A stretch of DNA of 16,641 bases from Prochlorococcus sp. AG-686-P16 (GCA_003208695.1 QCVY01000013.1:1-16641); one strand, 5' to 3'. Shown: positions 1 through 7,188, numbered from the stretch's first letter. Program-made: numbers and translations. The notes: generated from the sequence alone by a model not told the origin.

Positions 1-104
1 CATTTAAATTTACACACTTTAGTATTTATTAATATTCATCGCGTTACACAGGGTGGACTTACTATATTTAGTTTGTCATTATTAAACCAATAAAAAAATT
101 CTTA
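1..104. other. Leader region upstream of murA
   Basis: AT-rich non-coding leader ahead of murA. A TATATT hexamer at 63-68 could be a -10 element for murA, but no convincing -35 lies at normal spacing. Positions 1-3 read CAT, so a divergent gene could start exactly at the left edge on the minus strand; a start codon alone cannot support a call. Confidence 0.3.
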
Positions 105-1469
105 ATGGTTTGCGAAAGCAGCAATAAGTCATATCTTAAATCCCAACATTTAAAGATTATTGGCCAAAATACCTTAAGAGGGAAGGTAAAAATAAGTGGT
201 GCAAAGAATTCCGCATTAGTATTACTTGCGGCTTCATTACTAACTGACGAAAAAATCACATTAGATAATGTTCCTCTTCTGACTGATATTGAGAAAATGG
301 GAAATATACTTAAGAATTTAGGGGTTAAATTACATAATAAAGATCATCAATTAATTATTGATTCCAAGAATATATCCATACAAGAACTTCCATATGAACT
401 CGTAAATGGATTAAGAGCTAGTTTCTTTTGTATTGGAGCATTATTAACAAGATTTGGTGAGGCTTCAATACCTTTACCTGGCGGGTGCAAAATTGGTGAA
501 AGACCTATCAACGAGCATATAAATGGGCTAAGGGCACTAGGTGCAGAAGTTATTATCGATAGAGATGTCGTAAAGGCAAAACTAGTCGAGAAGAAAAGTA
601 AACTATATGGTGCAAATATAAGATTAAATTGTCCAAGCGTTGGGGCTACTGAAACATTAATAATGGCAGCATCCTTAGCAGAGGGCAGAACAGTGATAAA
701 AAATGCGGCAAGGGAGCCTGAAATTCAAGATTTATGTCGGATGTTAAATAAAATGGGAGCAAAAATTTATGACTCTGGTAAAGAAAAAATAATTATTGAT
801 GGAGTGCAAAAACTTCATGGCTGTACTCATAAAGTAATCCCGGATAGAATTGAAGCAGGAACTTTTTTAATAGCTGCTGCTGCAACTTCATCTTCAATTA
901 CAGTTTCTCCAGTAATTCCAAATCATTTAGAGGCATTATTAAATAAGCTAGAAGAAAGTGGCAGTAAAATAATAATAAAAGGAAATTCGATTTCAATAAA
1001 AGGTAATAAGATTAAAGCAGTAGATATAAAAACCGCTCCATTTCCAGGATTCCCTACCGACCTACAGGCTCCATTTATGGCTCTAATGACTATTGCTAAA
1101 GGGAGATCTAAAATCACAGAAACCATTTTTGAAAATAGAATGACTCACGTTAACTTTTTAAATAAGATGGGAGCTTCAATTACAGTTAATAATAATACTG
1201 CAAATATAACTGGAGTTAAGAAACTGAAAGGAATGAATTTAGTTGGTTCAAATTTAAGGTCTTCAGCTGCCTTGATAATTGCCGCTTTAACTTCTAGAAA
1301 TACTAGCTATGTTTATGGACTCGAACATTTAGACAGAGGGTATGAAAGTTTTGAGTCTAAGTTAGTAAATTTAGGTGTAAAAGTAAAAAGAGAATATTTA
1401 GTAGAATCTAATAATGAAATTGTAGATTACTCTGAAGGAAACTCTGAAATAGATTTGAAAGTCGCTTAA
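105..1469 (+). CDS. murA: UDP-N-acetylglucosamine 1-carboxyvinyltransferase (MurA)
   Basis: Cytoplasmic enzyme for the first committed step of peptidoglycan synthesis: transfer of enolpyruvate from PEP to UDP-GlcNAc. The substrate-binding Lys-Asn pair is in SGAKNSAL (K34, N35). The loop LPGGCKIGERP carries the catalytic cysteine at C128, corresponding to E. coli Cys115, the target of fosfomycin. The motif FPGFPTDLQ holds D319, and the Arg of SNLRSSAAL (R385) matches the conserved C-terminal arginine. At 454 aa it is slightly long: about 25 residues (429-454), acidic and probably disordered, follow the usual C-terminus. The ATG at 105 leaves about 15 residues before the first conserved strand. 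It appears monocistronic, since the next plus-strand gene is a tRNA about 590 nt away. Function is confident from motifs; the role of the tail is unknown. Confidence 0.96.
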   Translation: MVCESSNKSYLKSQHLKIIGQNTLRGKVKISGAKNSALVLLAASLLTDEKITLDNVPLLTDIEKMGNILKNLGVKLHNKDHQLIIDSKNISIQELPYELVNGLRASFFCIGALLTRFGEASIPLPGGCKIGERPINEHINGLRALGAEVIIDRDVVKAKLVEKKSKLYGANIRLNCPSVGATETLIMAASLAEGRTVIKNAAREPEIQDLCRMLNKMGAKIYDSGKEKIIIDGVQKLHGCTHKVIPDRIEAGTFLIAAAATSSSITVSPVIPNHLEALLNKLEESGSKIIIKGNSISIKGNKIKAVDIKTAPFPGFPTDLQAPFMALMTIAKGRSKITETIFENRMTHVNFLNKMGASITVNNNTANITGVKKLKGMNLVGSNLRSSAALIIAALTSRNTSYVYGLEHLDRGYESFESKLVNLGVKVKREYLVESNNEIVDYSEGNSEIDLKVA

Positions 1470-1470
1470 T

Positions 1471-1581
1471 TTAAACGTAAGCTACATTAACGAGTGAAAC
1501 ACAACCTAGAAAAAGAAAAGATAATACTAAAAAACGAGTTGACCAATATTTATTTAATCCAGTGATATTTAAATTTTTCAT
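1471..1581 (-). CDS. Hypothetical small membrane protein B (36 aa)
   Basis: Unrecognised 36-residue ORF. It starts MKNLNITGLNKYWSTR, followed by one hydrophobic stretch (FLVLSFLFLGCVSLVNVAYV, residues 17-36), so it would be a single-pass or tail-anchored membrane peptide. Its ATG lies in the ATGA that ends the preceding small ORF (4-nt overlap, 1578-1581), the classic arrangement for translational coupling. Its stop falls 2 nt beyond the murA stop, so the two genes converge without overlap. A perfect inverted repeat arm (1486-1498) sits inside its last codons. I do not recognise it as a known photosystem, cytochrome b6f or NDH small subunit, and it lacks the chlorophyll-binding ExNxxR of high-light-inducible proteins. 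It could be chance, but the coupling and the matching hydrophobic profile of its partner favour a real gene. Confidence 0.45.
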   Translation of the reverse strand: MKNLNITGLNKYWSTRFLVLSFLFLGCVSLVNVAYV

Positions 1582-1713
1582 ACCCAAGTGCCGTTAGTTG
1601 AACCAAAAGCAGTAAAAATAGTAACTGCTATAAAAAGATAAGGAGCAAGTTTGAAAGATAACTTTTGAGTTTTGTTTTTTGATTTAATGTTTGTCATTTG
1701 TTCACTCGTTAAT
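1486..1713. repeat. 13-bp perfect inverted repeat around the small-ORF pair
   Basis: ATTAACGAGTGAA at 1486-1498 is the exact reverse complement of TTCACTCGTTAAT at 1701-1713. The arms are 202 nt apart. One lies just before the start of small ORF A and the other inside the last codons of ORF B. In a minus-strand transcript the 5' leader could pair with the 3' coding end. No target-site duplication is visible outside the arms, so I see no positive evidence for a transposable element. Confidence 0.7.
1578..1697 (-). CDS. Hypothetical small membrane protein A (39 aa)
   Basis: Unrecognised 39-residue ORF. It has a very basic N-terminus (MTNIKSKNKTQK, residues 1-12), then a hydrophobic segment around residues 18-32 (LAPYLFIAVTIFTAF), and ends in GSTNGTWV. 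The basic start followed by one helix predicts an inner or thylakoid membrane peptide with its N-terminus inside. Its stop overlaps the start of the next small ORF (ATGA at 1578-1581). Upstream on the minus strand there is a plausible promoter (1721-1748) and an ACGAG element about 9 nt before the ATG that could act as a ribosome binding site. That element lies within one arm of a 13-bp inverted repeat (1701-1713). No function can be assigned; it may be a lineage-specific gene typical of Prochlorococcus intergenic regions. Confidence 0.45.
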   Translation of the reverse strand: MTNIKSKNKTQKLSFKLAPYLFIAVTIFTAFGSTNGTWV

Positions 1714-2020
1714 AATAAGTAATATAACACAGTATTACTATCTGTGAAGCTTAGTTCATAAAAAAACTCTAAATTACTTCAGAAAGTGACAGTCTAGTAG
1801 CAAAACTGTATATAAAATCATATTTTTTGCGTATTTGTTTAGAAATGTGTTTGATTTAAGATTTCATTTTAAAATTGAAATTTATTCCTCTTGGTGGATA
1901 CCAAAAAATTTTATTTGCTACGAAATTTTATATTTAAGAGAAAAAACCTTTATGTCAAATCACTTTAAAAAGGAATGCGGTTAATGCGCTAGAGTTAAAA
2001 GGGCAAAAAAAACAAAATTT
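1714..2020. other. AT-rich intergenic region, no gene seen
   Basis: I find no ORF above 15 codons with protein-like content. The longest are a 15-codon minus ORF starting at 1821 and a 10-codon plus ORF at 1952-1984. A weak AT-only dyad (ATTTCA 1861-1866 / TGAAAT 1876-1881) is present, but it has no GC-rich stem and I do not call it a terminator. A small RNA is possible but no known family was recognised. Confidence 0.4.
1721..1748 (-). promoter_or_regulatory. Possible promoter for the small-ORF pair
   Basis: Read on the minus strand: TTCACA (1748-1743, 5 of 6 matches to TTGACA), a 16-nt spacer, then TATATT (1726-1721). Transcription would start near 1714, giving a leader of about 17 nt before the ATG at 1697. 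In such AT-rich DNA hexamer matches are common, so this is suggestive only. Confidence 0.35.
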
Positions 2021-2029
2021 TGCTATAGT
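2021..2029 (+). promoter_or_regulatory. Probable extended -10 promoter for tRNA-Leu/argD
   Basis: TGCTATAGT is an extended -10 element (TGN plus TATAGT at 2024-2029), 30 nt before the mature tRNA 5' end at 2060. No strong -35 hexamer lies 17 nt upstream, which is usual for extended -10 promoters. It would drive tRNA-Leu and, by read-through, argD and folC. Confidence 0.45.
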
Positions 2030-2059
2030 AATTTCAGTTGTTTATAGCTGAAAAGCCTT

Positions 2060-2141
2060 GGGAGCGTGGTGGAATTGGTAGACGCACCGCACTCAAAATG
2101 CGGCACCTTCGGGTATGTCGGTTCAAGTCCGACCGCTCCCA
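2060..2141 (+). tRNA. tRNA-Leu (anticodon CAA)
   Basis: 82-nt class II tRNA. The acceptor stem GGGAGCG (2060-2066) pairs with CGCTCCC (2134-2140), with discriminator A at 2141. The anticodon stem CCGCA/TGCGG encloses loop CTCAAAA, giving anticodon CAA, which reads UUG leucine codons. A long variable arm closed by CACC-TTC-GGGT-type pairing and the T loop TTCAAGT confirm the leucine class. The 3' CCA is not encoded. The argD start codon lies only 5 nt downstream. Confidence 0.97.
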
Positions 2142-2146
2142 CTTTA

Positions 2147-3322
2147 ATGAATACTTATACAAGGTTTGATATATCTTTTAAAAAAGGTAATGGCTGTTGG
2201 CTTTGGGACACTAAAGGTAAGAAATATCTTGACGCAGTTGCTGGTATAGCAACGTGTAGTCTTGGGCATAGCGATAGAATCCTTAGAAAAAAGTTATTAG
2301 CTCAATTAAAAAAAGTTCAGCATATTTCTAATCTTTATAAAATTGAAGAGCAGGAAGAATTAAGTAATTATCTAACTAGGGAAAGTTGCGCAGAAAGTGT
2401 TTTTTTCTGCAATAGTGGTGCCGAGGCGAATGAGTCAGCGATTAAATTAATAAGAAAATACGGCAACACAACATTTCCAGGTAAAGAAACTTTTATTCTT
2501 GCAGCTGAATCTAGTTTTCATGGGAGAACACTCGCAACTTTAAGCGCGACTGGTCAGCCCAAATATCAAGAAGGTTTTGAGCCAATGGTTAAAGGATTTA
2601 AGTTTTTTAAATACAACGATATGGCTTCAGTGAAAAAATTATTTGATAAATGTCAAAAAAACAACCAAAGAGTTTCTGGGGTTTTAATTGAACCTATTCA
2701 AGGAGAAGGAGGAGTAATCCCTGGAGAAAAATTATTTTTCAAAGAATTAAGAGAGATTTGTACTCAAAATAATTCTCTTTTGATTCTTGATGAAGTTCAG
2801 AGTGGGGTAGGAAGAACTGGAAAAATGTGGGGGTATGAGAATCTAGAAATTGAACCTGATGGATTCACATTAGCTAAAGGACTTGGAGGAGGTCATGCTA
2901 TTGGTGCTTTATTAGTACAAGAAAAAGCTAATATTTTTAATCCGGGAGATCATGCAAGTACCTTTGGTGGTAATCCCTTTGCTTGCAGGGCTGCTTTGAC
3001 AGTTTTGGAAGAAATTACACGACGTAAAATTCTTAAAAACGTTCTCGAAAGAGGGCATCAACTAAATAAGGGTTTTACTAAAATTTCAGCGAAATTCCCT
3101 AAAATAATTAGTAGCATAAGAGGACTAGGATTAATCCAAGGCCTTGTTATAAATGATTCCTACACAGACGCAAAAACAATCACATTAAAAGCTTTTGATA
3201 AAGGTTTACTTTTAGTACCGGCAGGAGGAAACGTGGTTCGTTTTGTACCTCCATTGATAATCTCTAAAAATGAGATCAATATACTTTTAAAGAAGTTAGA
3301 TTTAATTTTCGAAGAGATATAA
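2147..3322 (+). CDS. argD: Acetylornithine aminotransferase (ArgD)
   Basis: PLP-dependent class III aminotransferase of arginine synthesis, making N-acetylornithine from N-acetylglutamate 5-semialdehyde with glutamate as amino donor. It has 391 aa, normal for the family. FCNSGAEANE (87-96) is the phosphate-binding region. D215 in LILDEVQSG contacts the pyridine nitrogen. K244 in LAKGLGGG is the Schiff-base lysine. I place the start at the ATG at 2147 because RFDISFKKGNG, the usual N-terminal strand, follows within a few residues. The reading frame stays open upstream through the tRNA gene (to 2066), but that extension is just translated tRNA. Only 5 nt separate the tRNA 3' end from the ATG, so no Shine-Dalgarno exists outside the tRNA. 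folC follows after 12 nt. A succinylornithine or ornithine aminotransferase is less likely given the family resemblance. Confidence 0.94.
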   Translation: MNTYTRFDISFKKGNGCWLWDTKGKKYLDAVAGIATCSLGHSDRILRKKLLAQLKKVQHISNLYKIEEQEELSNYLTRESCAESVFFCNSGAEANESAIKLIRKYGNTTFPGKETFILAAESSFHGRTLATLSATGQPKYQEGFEPMVKGFKFFKYNDMASVKKLFDKCQKNNQRVSGVLIEPIQGEGGVIPGEKLFFKELREICTQNNSLLILDEVQSGVGRTGKMWGYENLEIEPDGFTLAKGLGGGHAIGALLVQEKANIFNPGDHASTFGGNPFACRAALTVLEEITRRKILKNVLERGHQLNKGFTKISAKFPKIISSIRGLGLIQGLVINDSYTDAKTITLKAFDKGLLLVPAGGNVVRFVPPLIISKNEINILLKKLDLIFEEI

Positions 3323-3334
3323 ATTCTATTAATT

Positions 3335-4567
3335 TTGATAAATGAAAACATTGAGAATTTTGATTTAATCTCGCCCAAATTAGAAAGGGAAAATATTCAA
3401 TTAGGATTATCAAGAATAAAAAATGCTTTAAGAGATTTAGATGACCCGTGCAAAAATATTCCCGCTATTCAAATTGTAGGAACTAATGGTAAAGGTTCGA
3501 TTACAGCTTTCATAGAAAACATTCTATATACAGATAAAAAGAATATTGGGGTTACTACTTCTCCTCACCTTTTAGATATCTGTGAAAGGATTAGGGTTAA
3601 TAAAGAGAAGATTACTAAGGAAGAATTTGAAAGACTATTTAAGAAAGTAAAAAATAATCTTTCACCCCATAAATTATCTCCTTTTGAACAAATTATTTGT
3701 TGCGCACTAAATTTTTTTGATTTAAAAAAAGTAGATTTATTAATTCTTGAAGCTGGTTTAGGTGGACGATTAGACGCCACGACAGCCCATCCTTTAAGGC
3801 CAATAATTGCTATTGGAAATATAGGTTTAGACCATGAAGAATATCTTGGAGACTCAATTGAAAAAATTGCGAAAGAAAAAGTAGCTGTAATTGAAAAAGA
3901 TGCAATTGTTATTTCTTGTCGTCAAGAAGCTGAAGTTGAGGAAATAATTAAAGCAAGAGTCCAACAAGTAGATGCAAAAATAATATGGAAAGAATCACTC
4001 TCTAATGATTATGAAATTGGTTTAAAAGGAGATTTTCAGAAACGAAACGCAGCTGTTGCTATTGGAGTAATTGAAGAACTAATTAATTTTGGCTTTAAGG
4101 TTAAAGAATGCTCCATTAAGGAAGGACTGAATAATGCAAAATGGAGCGGGAGGCTAGAAATAATTAACTGTTTTAATAAACAAATTCTTGTTGATTCTGC
4201 ACATAATTACTCTGCGGCAAAAGCCCTCTCAGAGGAAAGGGAAACTTGGAATAATAATCAGGAAGGGATTTATTGGATTTTAGGAGTCCAAATACACAAA
4301 GATATTGCCTCAATGATAAAAGTACTTATTAAAGAAAATGATCATATACTTTTAGTCCCAGTTCCTAATCAAGTAAGTTGGACATTGAAAGATCTTTCTA
4401 ATATTAATGAGCTAAATCATTTAAATATAAATGAGTTTGAAAAAGTTGATCTGGCTTTTAACTATCTTTTGGAGCTTAAAAAGTGGCCAAAATGTAACCC
4501 TGTGCTCACAGGCTCAATATTTTTAGTTGCTGAGTTTATAAAATTTGCAAATAACCAAAAGTTTTAA
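3335..4567 (+). CDS. folC: Folylpolyglutamate / dihydrofolate synthase (FolC)
   Basis: Mur-ligase-type ATP-dependent enzyme that adds L-glutamate to dihydropteroate and/or folates. The P-loop is GTNGKGS (residues 49-55). SPHL at 76-79, LEAGLGGRLDATT (138-150) and IGLDHEEYLGDSIEKIAKEK (163-182) are the family's central motifs, with the Mg2+ and carbamyl-lysine region among them. VDSAHN near residue 289 begins the C-terminal glutamate-binding domain. The 410-aa length is normal. The start appears to be TTG at 3335: the ATG at 3342 is out of frame, and no in-frame ATG precedes the conserved LGLSRI. It lies 12 nt after argD and in the same frame as argD, so the two are probably co-transcribed. 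Its 3' end overlaps the convergent FAD oxidase gene by 4 nt. Whether it has one or both activities cannot be told from sequence. Confidence 0.93.
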   Translation: MINENIENFDLISPKLERENIQLGLSRIKNALRDLDDPCKNIPAIQIVGTNGKGSITAFIENILYTDKKNIGVTTSPHLLDICERIRVNKEKITKEEFERLFKKVKNNLSPHKLSPFEQIICCALNFFDLKKVDLLILEAGLGGRLDATTAHPLRPIIAIGNIGLDHEEYLGDSIEKIAKEKVAVIEKDAIVISCRQEAEVEEIIKARVQQVDAKIIWKESLSNDYEIGLKGDFQKRNAAVAIGVIEELINFGFKVKECSIKEGLNNAKWSGRLEIINCFNKQILVDSAHNYSAAKALSEERETWNNNQEGIYWILGVQIHKDIASMIKVLIKENDHILLVPVPNQVSWTLKDLSNINELNHLNINEFEKVDLAFNYLLELKKWPKCNPVLTGSIFLVAEFIKFANNQKF

Positions 4568-5919
4568 ATATTAAACTCATCTTTTAGTTCCCACCCTTGG
4601 AGTTTACCAGGATTTAATAAACCTTTTGGATCAAATTTTAATTTTGCTTTTACTTGATCAGAATCTACAACTCCTAATCCACCCCCCTCAACAGTTAATA
4701 CATGTGGATTAAAAATAATTGCTCCCAGTTTTTTACAATTATCAATTATTTGGTTTATTTGATCTGAACTATGCCATTTTACTACTGGCAAGGCGGCTAA
4801 TCTAGGGACTCCTTGTTGAACCACTGCTTCAATATGCCAAAGAATATTTTTACCCCATGTTTCTCTCAAAGAATTAATTAATTCGGATTCCGTATTTAAA
4901 GGTAAAAGCATCTGTAAATATGTCCAATTTTTGTCCTTTGCTCTCATATGAAGGGTTGTATGATTCCACACGACTTCAGAGATTCCATTTGTTAATTTAT
5001 CTTCTTCTCCAAGGAGATAAGAATTAACTTCATTTTTTTTGCAAATTAATTCAATAGTTTTTATCCCCCCAAGAGTTGATTGAAGCAAAATCTTATGACT
5101 TTTAGATTTACCTTTGAACCAGATGGGCATTTGATCTACAATTTCCTTCTCAAGAATTGTGCCAAGCTTCAATTCAATTGCTGCAATTGTACACGTTTTT
5201 AAAATTTCGATTGTTTTATTTAACTCTTCACAGTCAATTACAATAGAGTACCATTTACGTTTGATATCAGTAGCAATTAATAATGAAGTAATAATTCCAT
5301 TAGTTCCATACGCATGATTTAATGGTTCTGATTCTTGAGCATCAAAGCTAAGTAATTTAGGCTTTTCATTTATCGTTACAGCTTCTAGACCTATAAGATT
5401 TCCGGGGTCTCTTAAAAATCCCCATCTAATTGATCCAATCCCCCCCGAACCACCTGCAATAAAACCTCCTATCGTTGCAGTTTTCCATGTACTTGGAAGT
5501 AATCTTAATTCTCTTCCATATTTTTCTAATTCTTTATTTAAATTCCCCATTAAGCATCCAGATTGTACCTTTACGAAACCTGTCTCTGGATAAAATTCTT
5601 CTAATTTATTTAAATAATTCATTTGCATAACAACGCCTTTAAACAAAGGCACCGCTTGTCCATAATTACCTGTACCTGCACCTCTTAAAGTGATTGGGGT
5701 AGTTAATTCCCAGCAAATTTCCGCAACTTTCTTAACTGCATTATGATCAATAGGCCGTACCACCAAATCAGCGATACATCCATCTAGTCTCTTTTCCAGA
5801 ATTGGAGAATAGTTATAAAAATCTTTTGAAAGTCTTTTTACATCTGAAGTTTTTTCAATAATTTCTAAATTATCAACTTTTTTTAATTTTTCTATTAATT
5901 TTGAATTTCTTGATGACAT
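4564..5919 (-). CDS. FAD-binding oxidoreductase, GlcD/lactate dehydrogenase type
   Basis: A PCMH-type flavoprotein of the glycolate oxidase GlcD / D-lactate dehydrogenase family. The FAD-binding domain spans roughly residues 45-220: VVRPIDHNAVKKVAEIC opens it, TLRGAGTGNYGQ (78-88) is the pyrophosphate-binding loop, and PSTWKTATIGGFIAGGSGG (142-160) is the second flavin motif. The C-terminal signature FDPKGLLNPGKL (429-440) is typical of GlcD and FAD-linked oxidases. At 451 aa it is a little shorter than E. coli GlcD (about 500). No iron-sulfur subunit gene is adjacent, so glycolate oxidation is possible but the substrate is unproven. It starts at ATG (5917-5919) 36 nt after the amidohydrolase gene on the same strand, suggesting a two-gene operon. 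Its stop overlaps the folC stop by 4 nt. Confidence 0.88.
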   Translation of the reverse strand: MSSRNSKLIEKLKKVDNLEIIEKTSDVKRLSKDFYNYSPILEKRLDGCIADLVVRPIDHNAVKKVAEICWELTTPITLRGAGTGNYGQAVPLFKGVVMQMNYLNKLEEFYPETGFVKVQSGCLMGNLNKELEKYGRELRLLPSTWKTATIGGFIAGGSGGIGSIRWGFLRDPGNLIGLEAVTINEKPKLLSFDAQESEPLNHAYGTNGIITSLLIATDIKRKWYSIVIDCEELNKTIEILKTCTIAAIELKLGTILEKEIVDQMPIWFKGKSKSHKILLQSTLGGIKTIELICKKNEVNSYLLGEEDKLTNGISEVVWNHTTLHMRAKDKNWTYLQMLLPLNTESELINSLRETWGKNILWHIEAVVQQGVPRLAALPVVKWHSSDQINQIIDNCKKLGAIIFNPHVLTVEGGGLGVVDSDQVKAKLKFDPKGLLNPGKLQGWELKDEFNI

Positions 5920-5955
5920 TAATAATAATTCTGACTTTACATATAAAATAATTGA

Positions 5956-7188
5956 TTAGTCATACAATTCGCCGTTTATAAGGACTTCTCTTTTTAAGTT
6001 ACTTGAAAAAACATCAGCCCACTTTTCAGCATCTAAAATTACAAAATCAGCAGGGCAGCCTTTTTTAACTAAACCATCCCAATTTAAATTTAATAGTCTA
6101 CTTGGGGATAAAAGTAAGGAAGATAATGTCAATCTTTCCCAAGGACTTAATTGAAGCATTGGCATTGCAAGTGATATTAAGTAAAAGGGATCATAATTAC
6201 CAAATGGATACCAAGGATCCTGAACATTATCACTACCTATAGAAACATCCACTAATGATTTTTGGAGTTGCTTAATTGGTGCAACAGGTCTATATAATGA
6301 TGTACTTTTATCTTTACGATTAAGCAACCAGAAATTTGTAAGAGGAAGTGCAATCACTTTTATATCTTTCTCAGCAATCTTTCTTCCCAGTTTAAGTATT
6401 TCATTATCATTTAAAGATAAAATACTACTTAAATGACTACAAGTTATCGGTACTTTAATATTTAATCTATCAATAGTCTCCAATAGAATTTTAATACCAG
6501 CTCCTGGTTCAATATTTGATTCATCTATATGTAGATCAATTTCTAATTTATATTTATCTGCTAGTAAGAGAGTTTTAGAGAGCAAATATTTTATTTTTGC
6601 TTTATTAAAAGGAGGAACAAGAACTCCACCTAAAATGCCGTCTTCCCTAGAAAACTTTTTTGCCAATTCCTCTCCATGGGAAGTATCCCAAAACTCTAAT
6701 GAAGCTAGGGCTACATACTGCAATTTCAACTTAGAAGAATATTTTTTCTGTAGATTAAAAAGCTCATCCCAAATTTTATTATCCTGAGTTATGTAAGTAT
6801 CAATATGACTCCTAATAGCTCTATATCCATTTTTAATAGCAAGATTTAATGATTTTTCAGCTCTCTCCAATACTTTTTTCGTAGTTCTGGTTTTATGTTC
6901 TTCTAAATTTACTGATAATGCCTCTTGATAGTTTGATTTAAAATTAGGAAACTCTCCAAAAGTGAAAGACTTATCAAAATGTGAATGAGTTTCAACAAAC
7001 CTTGGAAAAAGAATTTTTTTTGGTTTTTTATTTTGGGTATATATCGGCTTTAGTTCAGAAACAATTCCTTTTTCCCAAGCAACAAAAACAGAAGCAAAAC
7101 CCTCAGCATCAACATTGAGTGTATCAGCATTTTCTATTTCACAAAGGCTTCTGGGTATAAGAACCTCTGTTTTTCCAGAATTACTCAA
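5956..7188 (-). CDS. Cytosine deaminase-like amidohydrolase (CodA family, substrate unknown)
   Basis: Metal-dependent TIM-barrel hydrolase of 410 aa. Metal ligands are all in place: H68 and H70 in VETHSHFDK, H220 in DLHIDES with E223 three residues later, H252 in TCSHLS, and D320 in GSDNVQDPWYPFG. The spacings (H220 to E223 and to H252) equal those of E. coli CodA (H214, E217, H246), and DPWYPFG mirrors its DPWYPLG, so membership of the CodA branch is firm. By alignment from memory, CodA residues that recognise cytosine differ: Q156 falls on S163 or nearby, and D314 on N321. It may therefore deaminate or hydrolyse another ring or amide. The start is TTG at 7188-7186; the nearby ATG (7196-7194) is out of frame and no in-frame ATG exists upstream before a stop. 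It is the first gene of a probable operon with the FAD oxidoreductase, a hint of a shared catabolic route. Confidence 0.87.
   Translation of the reverse strand: MSNSGKTEVLIPRSLCEIENADTLNVDAEGFASVFVAWEKGIVSELKPIYTQNKKPKKILFPRFVETHSHFDKSFTFGEFPNFKSNYQEALSVNLEEHKTRTTKKVLERAEKSLNLAIKNGYRAIRSHIDTYITQDNKIWDELFNLQKKYSSKLKLQYVALASLEFWDTSHGEELAKKFSREDGILGGVLVPPFNKAKIKYLLSKTLLLADKYKLEIDLHIDESNIEPGAGIKILLETIDRLNIKVPITCSHLSSILSLNDNEILKLGRKIAEKDIKVIALPLTNFWLLNRKDKSTSLYRPVAPIKQLQKSLVDVSIGSDNVQDPWYPFGNYDPFYLISLAMPMLQLSPWERLTLSSLLLSPSRLLNLNWDGLVKKGCPADFVILDAEKWADVFSSNLKREVLINGELYD

Noticed and set aside
923..1126. Antisense ORF within murA, and similar ones at 68-259, 3160-3378, 3565-3780, 9357-9590, 9950-10234, 10462-10659, 15416-15700 and 16028-16246
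   Set aside because: All are shadows of well-supported genes on other frames, without family motifs, plausible context or start signals.
1486..1713. Terminal inverted repeats of a small transposon (MITE)
   Set aside because: No target-site duplication next to the arms, and the third copy of the 12-mer sits within hemW coding sequence as a single arm.
1861..1881. Hairpin ATTTCA/TGAAAT as a terminator
   Set aside because: AT-only stem of 6 bp without a U-tract; too weak in such AT-rich DNA.
1952..1984. Ten-codon ORF (MSNHFKKECG) upstream of tRNA-Leu
   Set aside because: Too short, no ribosome binding site, no partner; expected by chance.
2066..2146. Upstream extension of the argD frame
   Set aside because: These 27 codons are translated tRNA-Leu sequence; the family N-terminus begins at the ATG at 2147.
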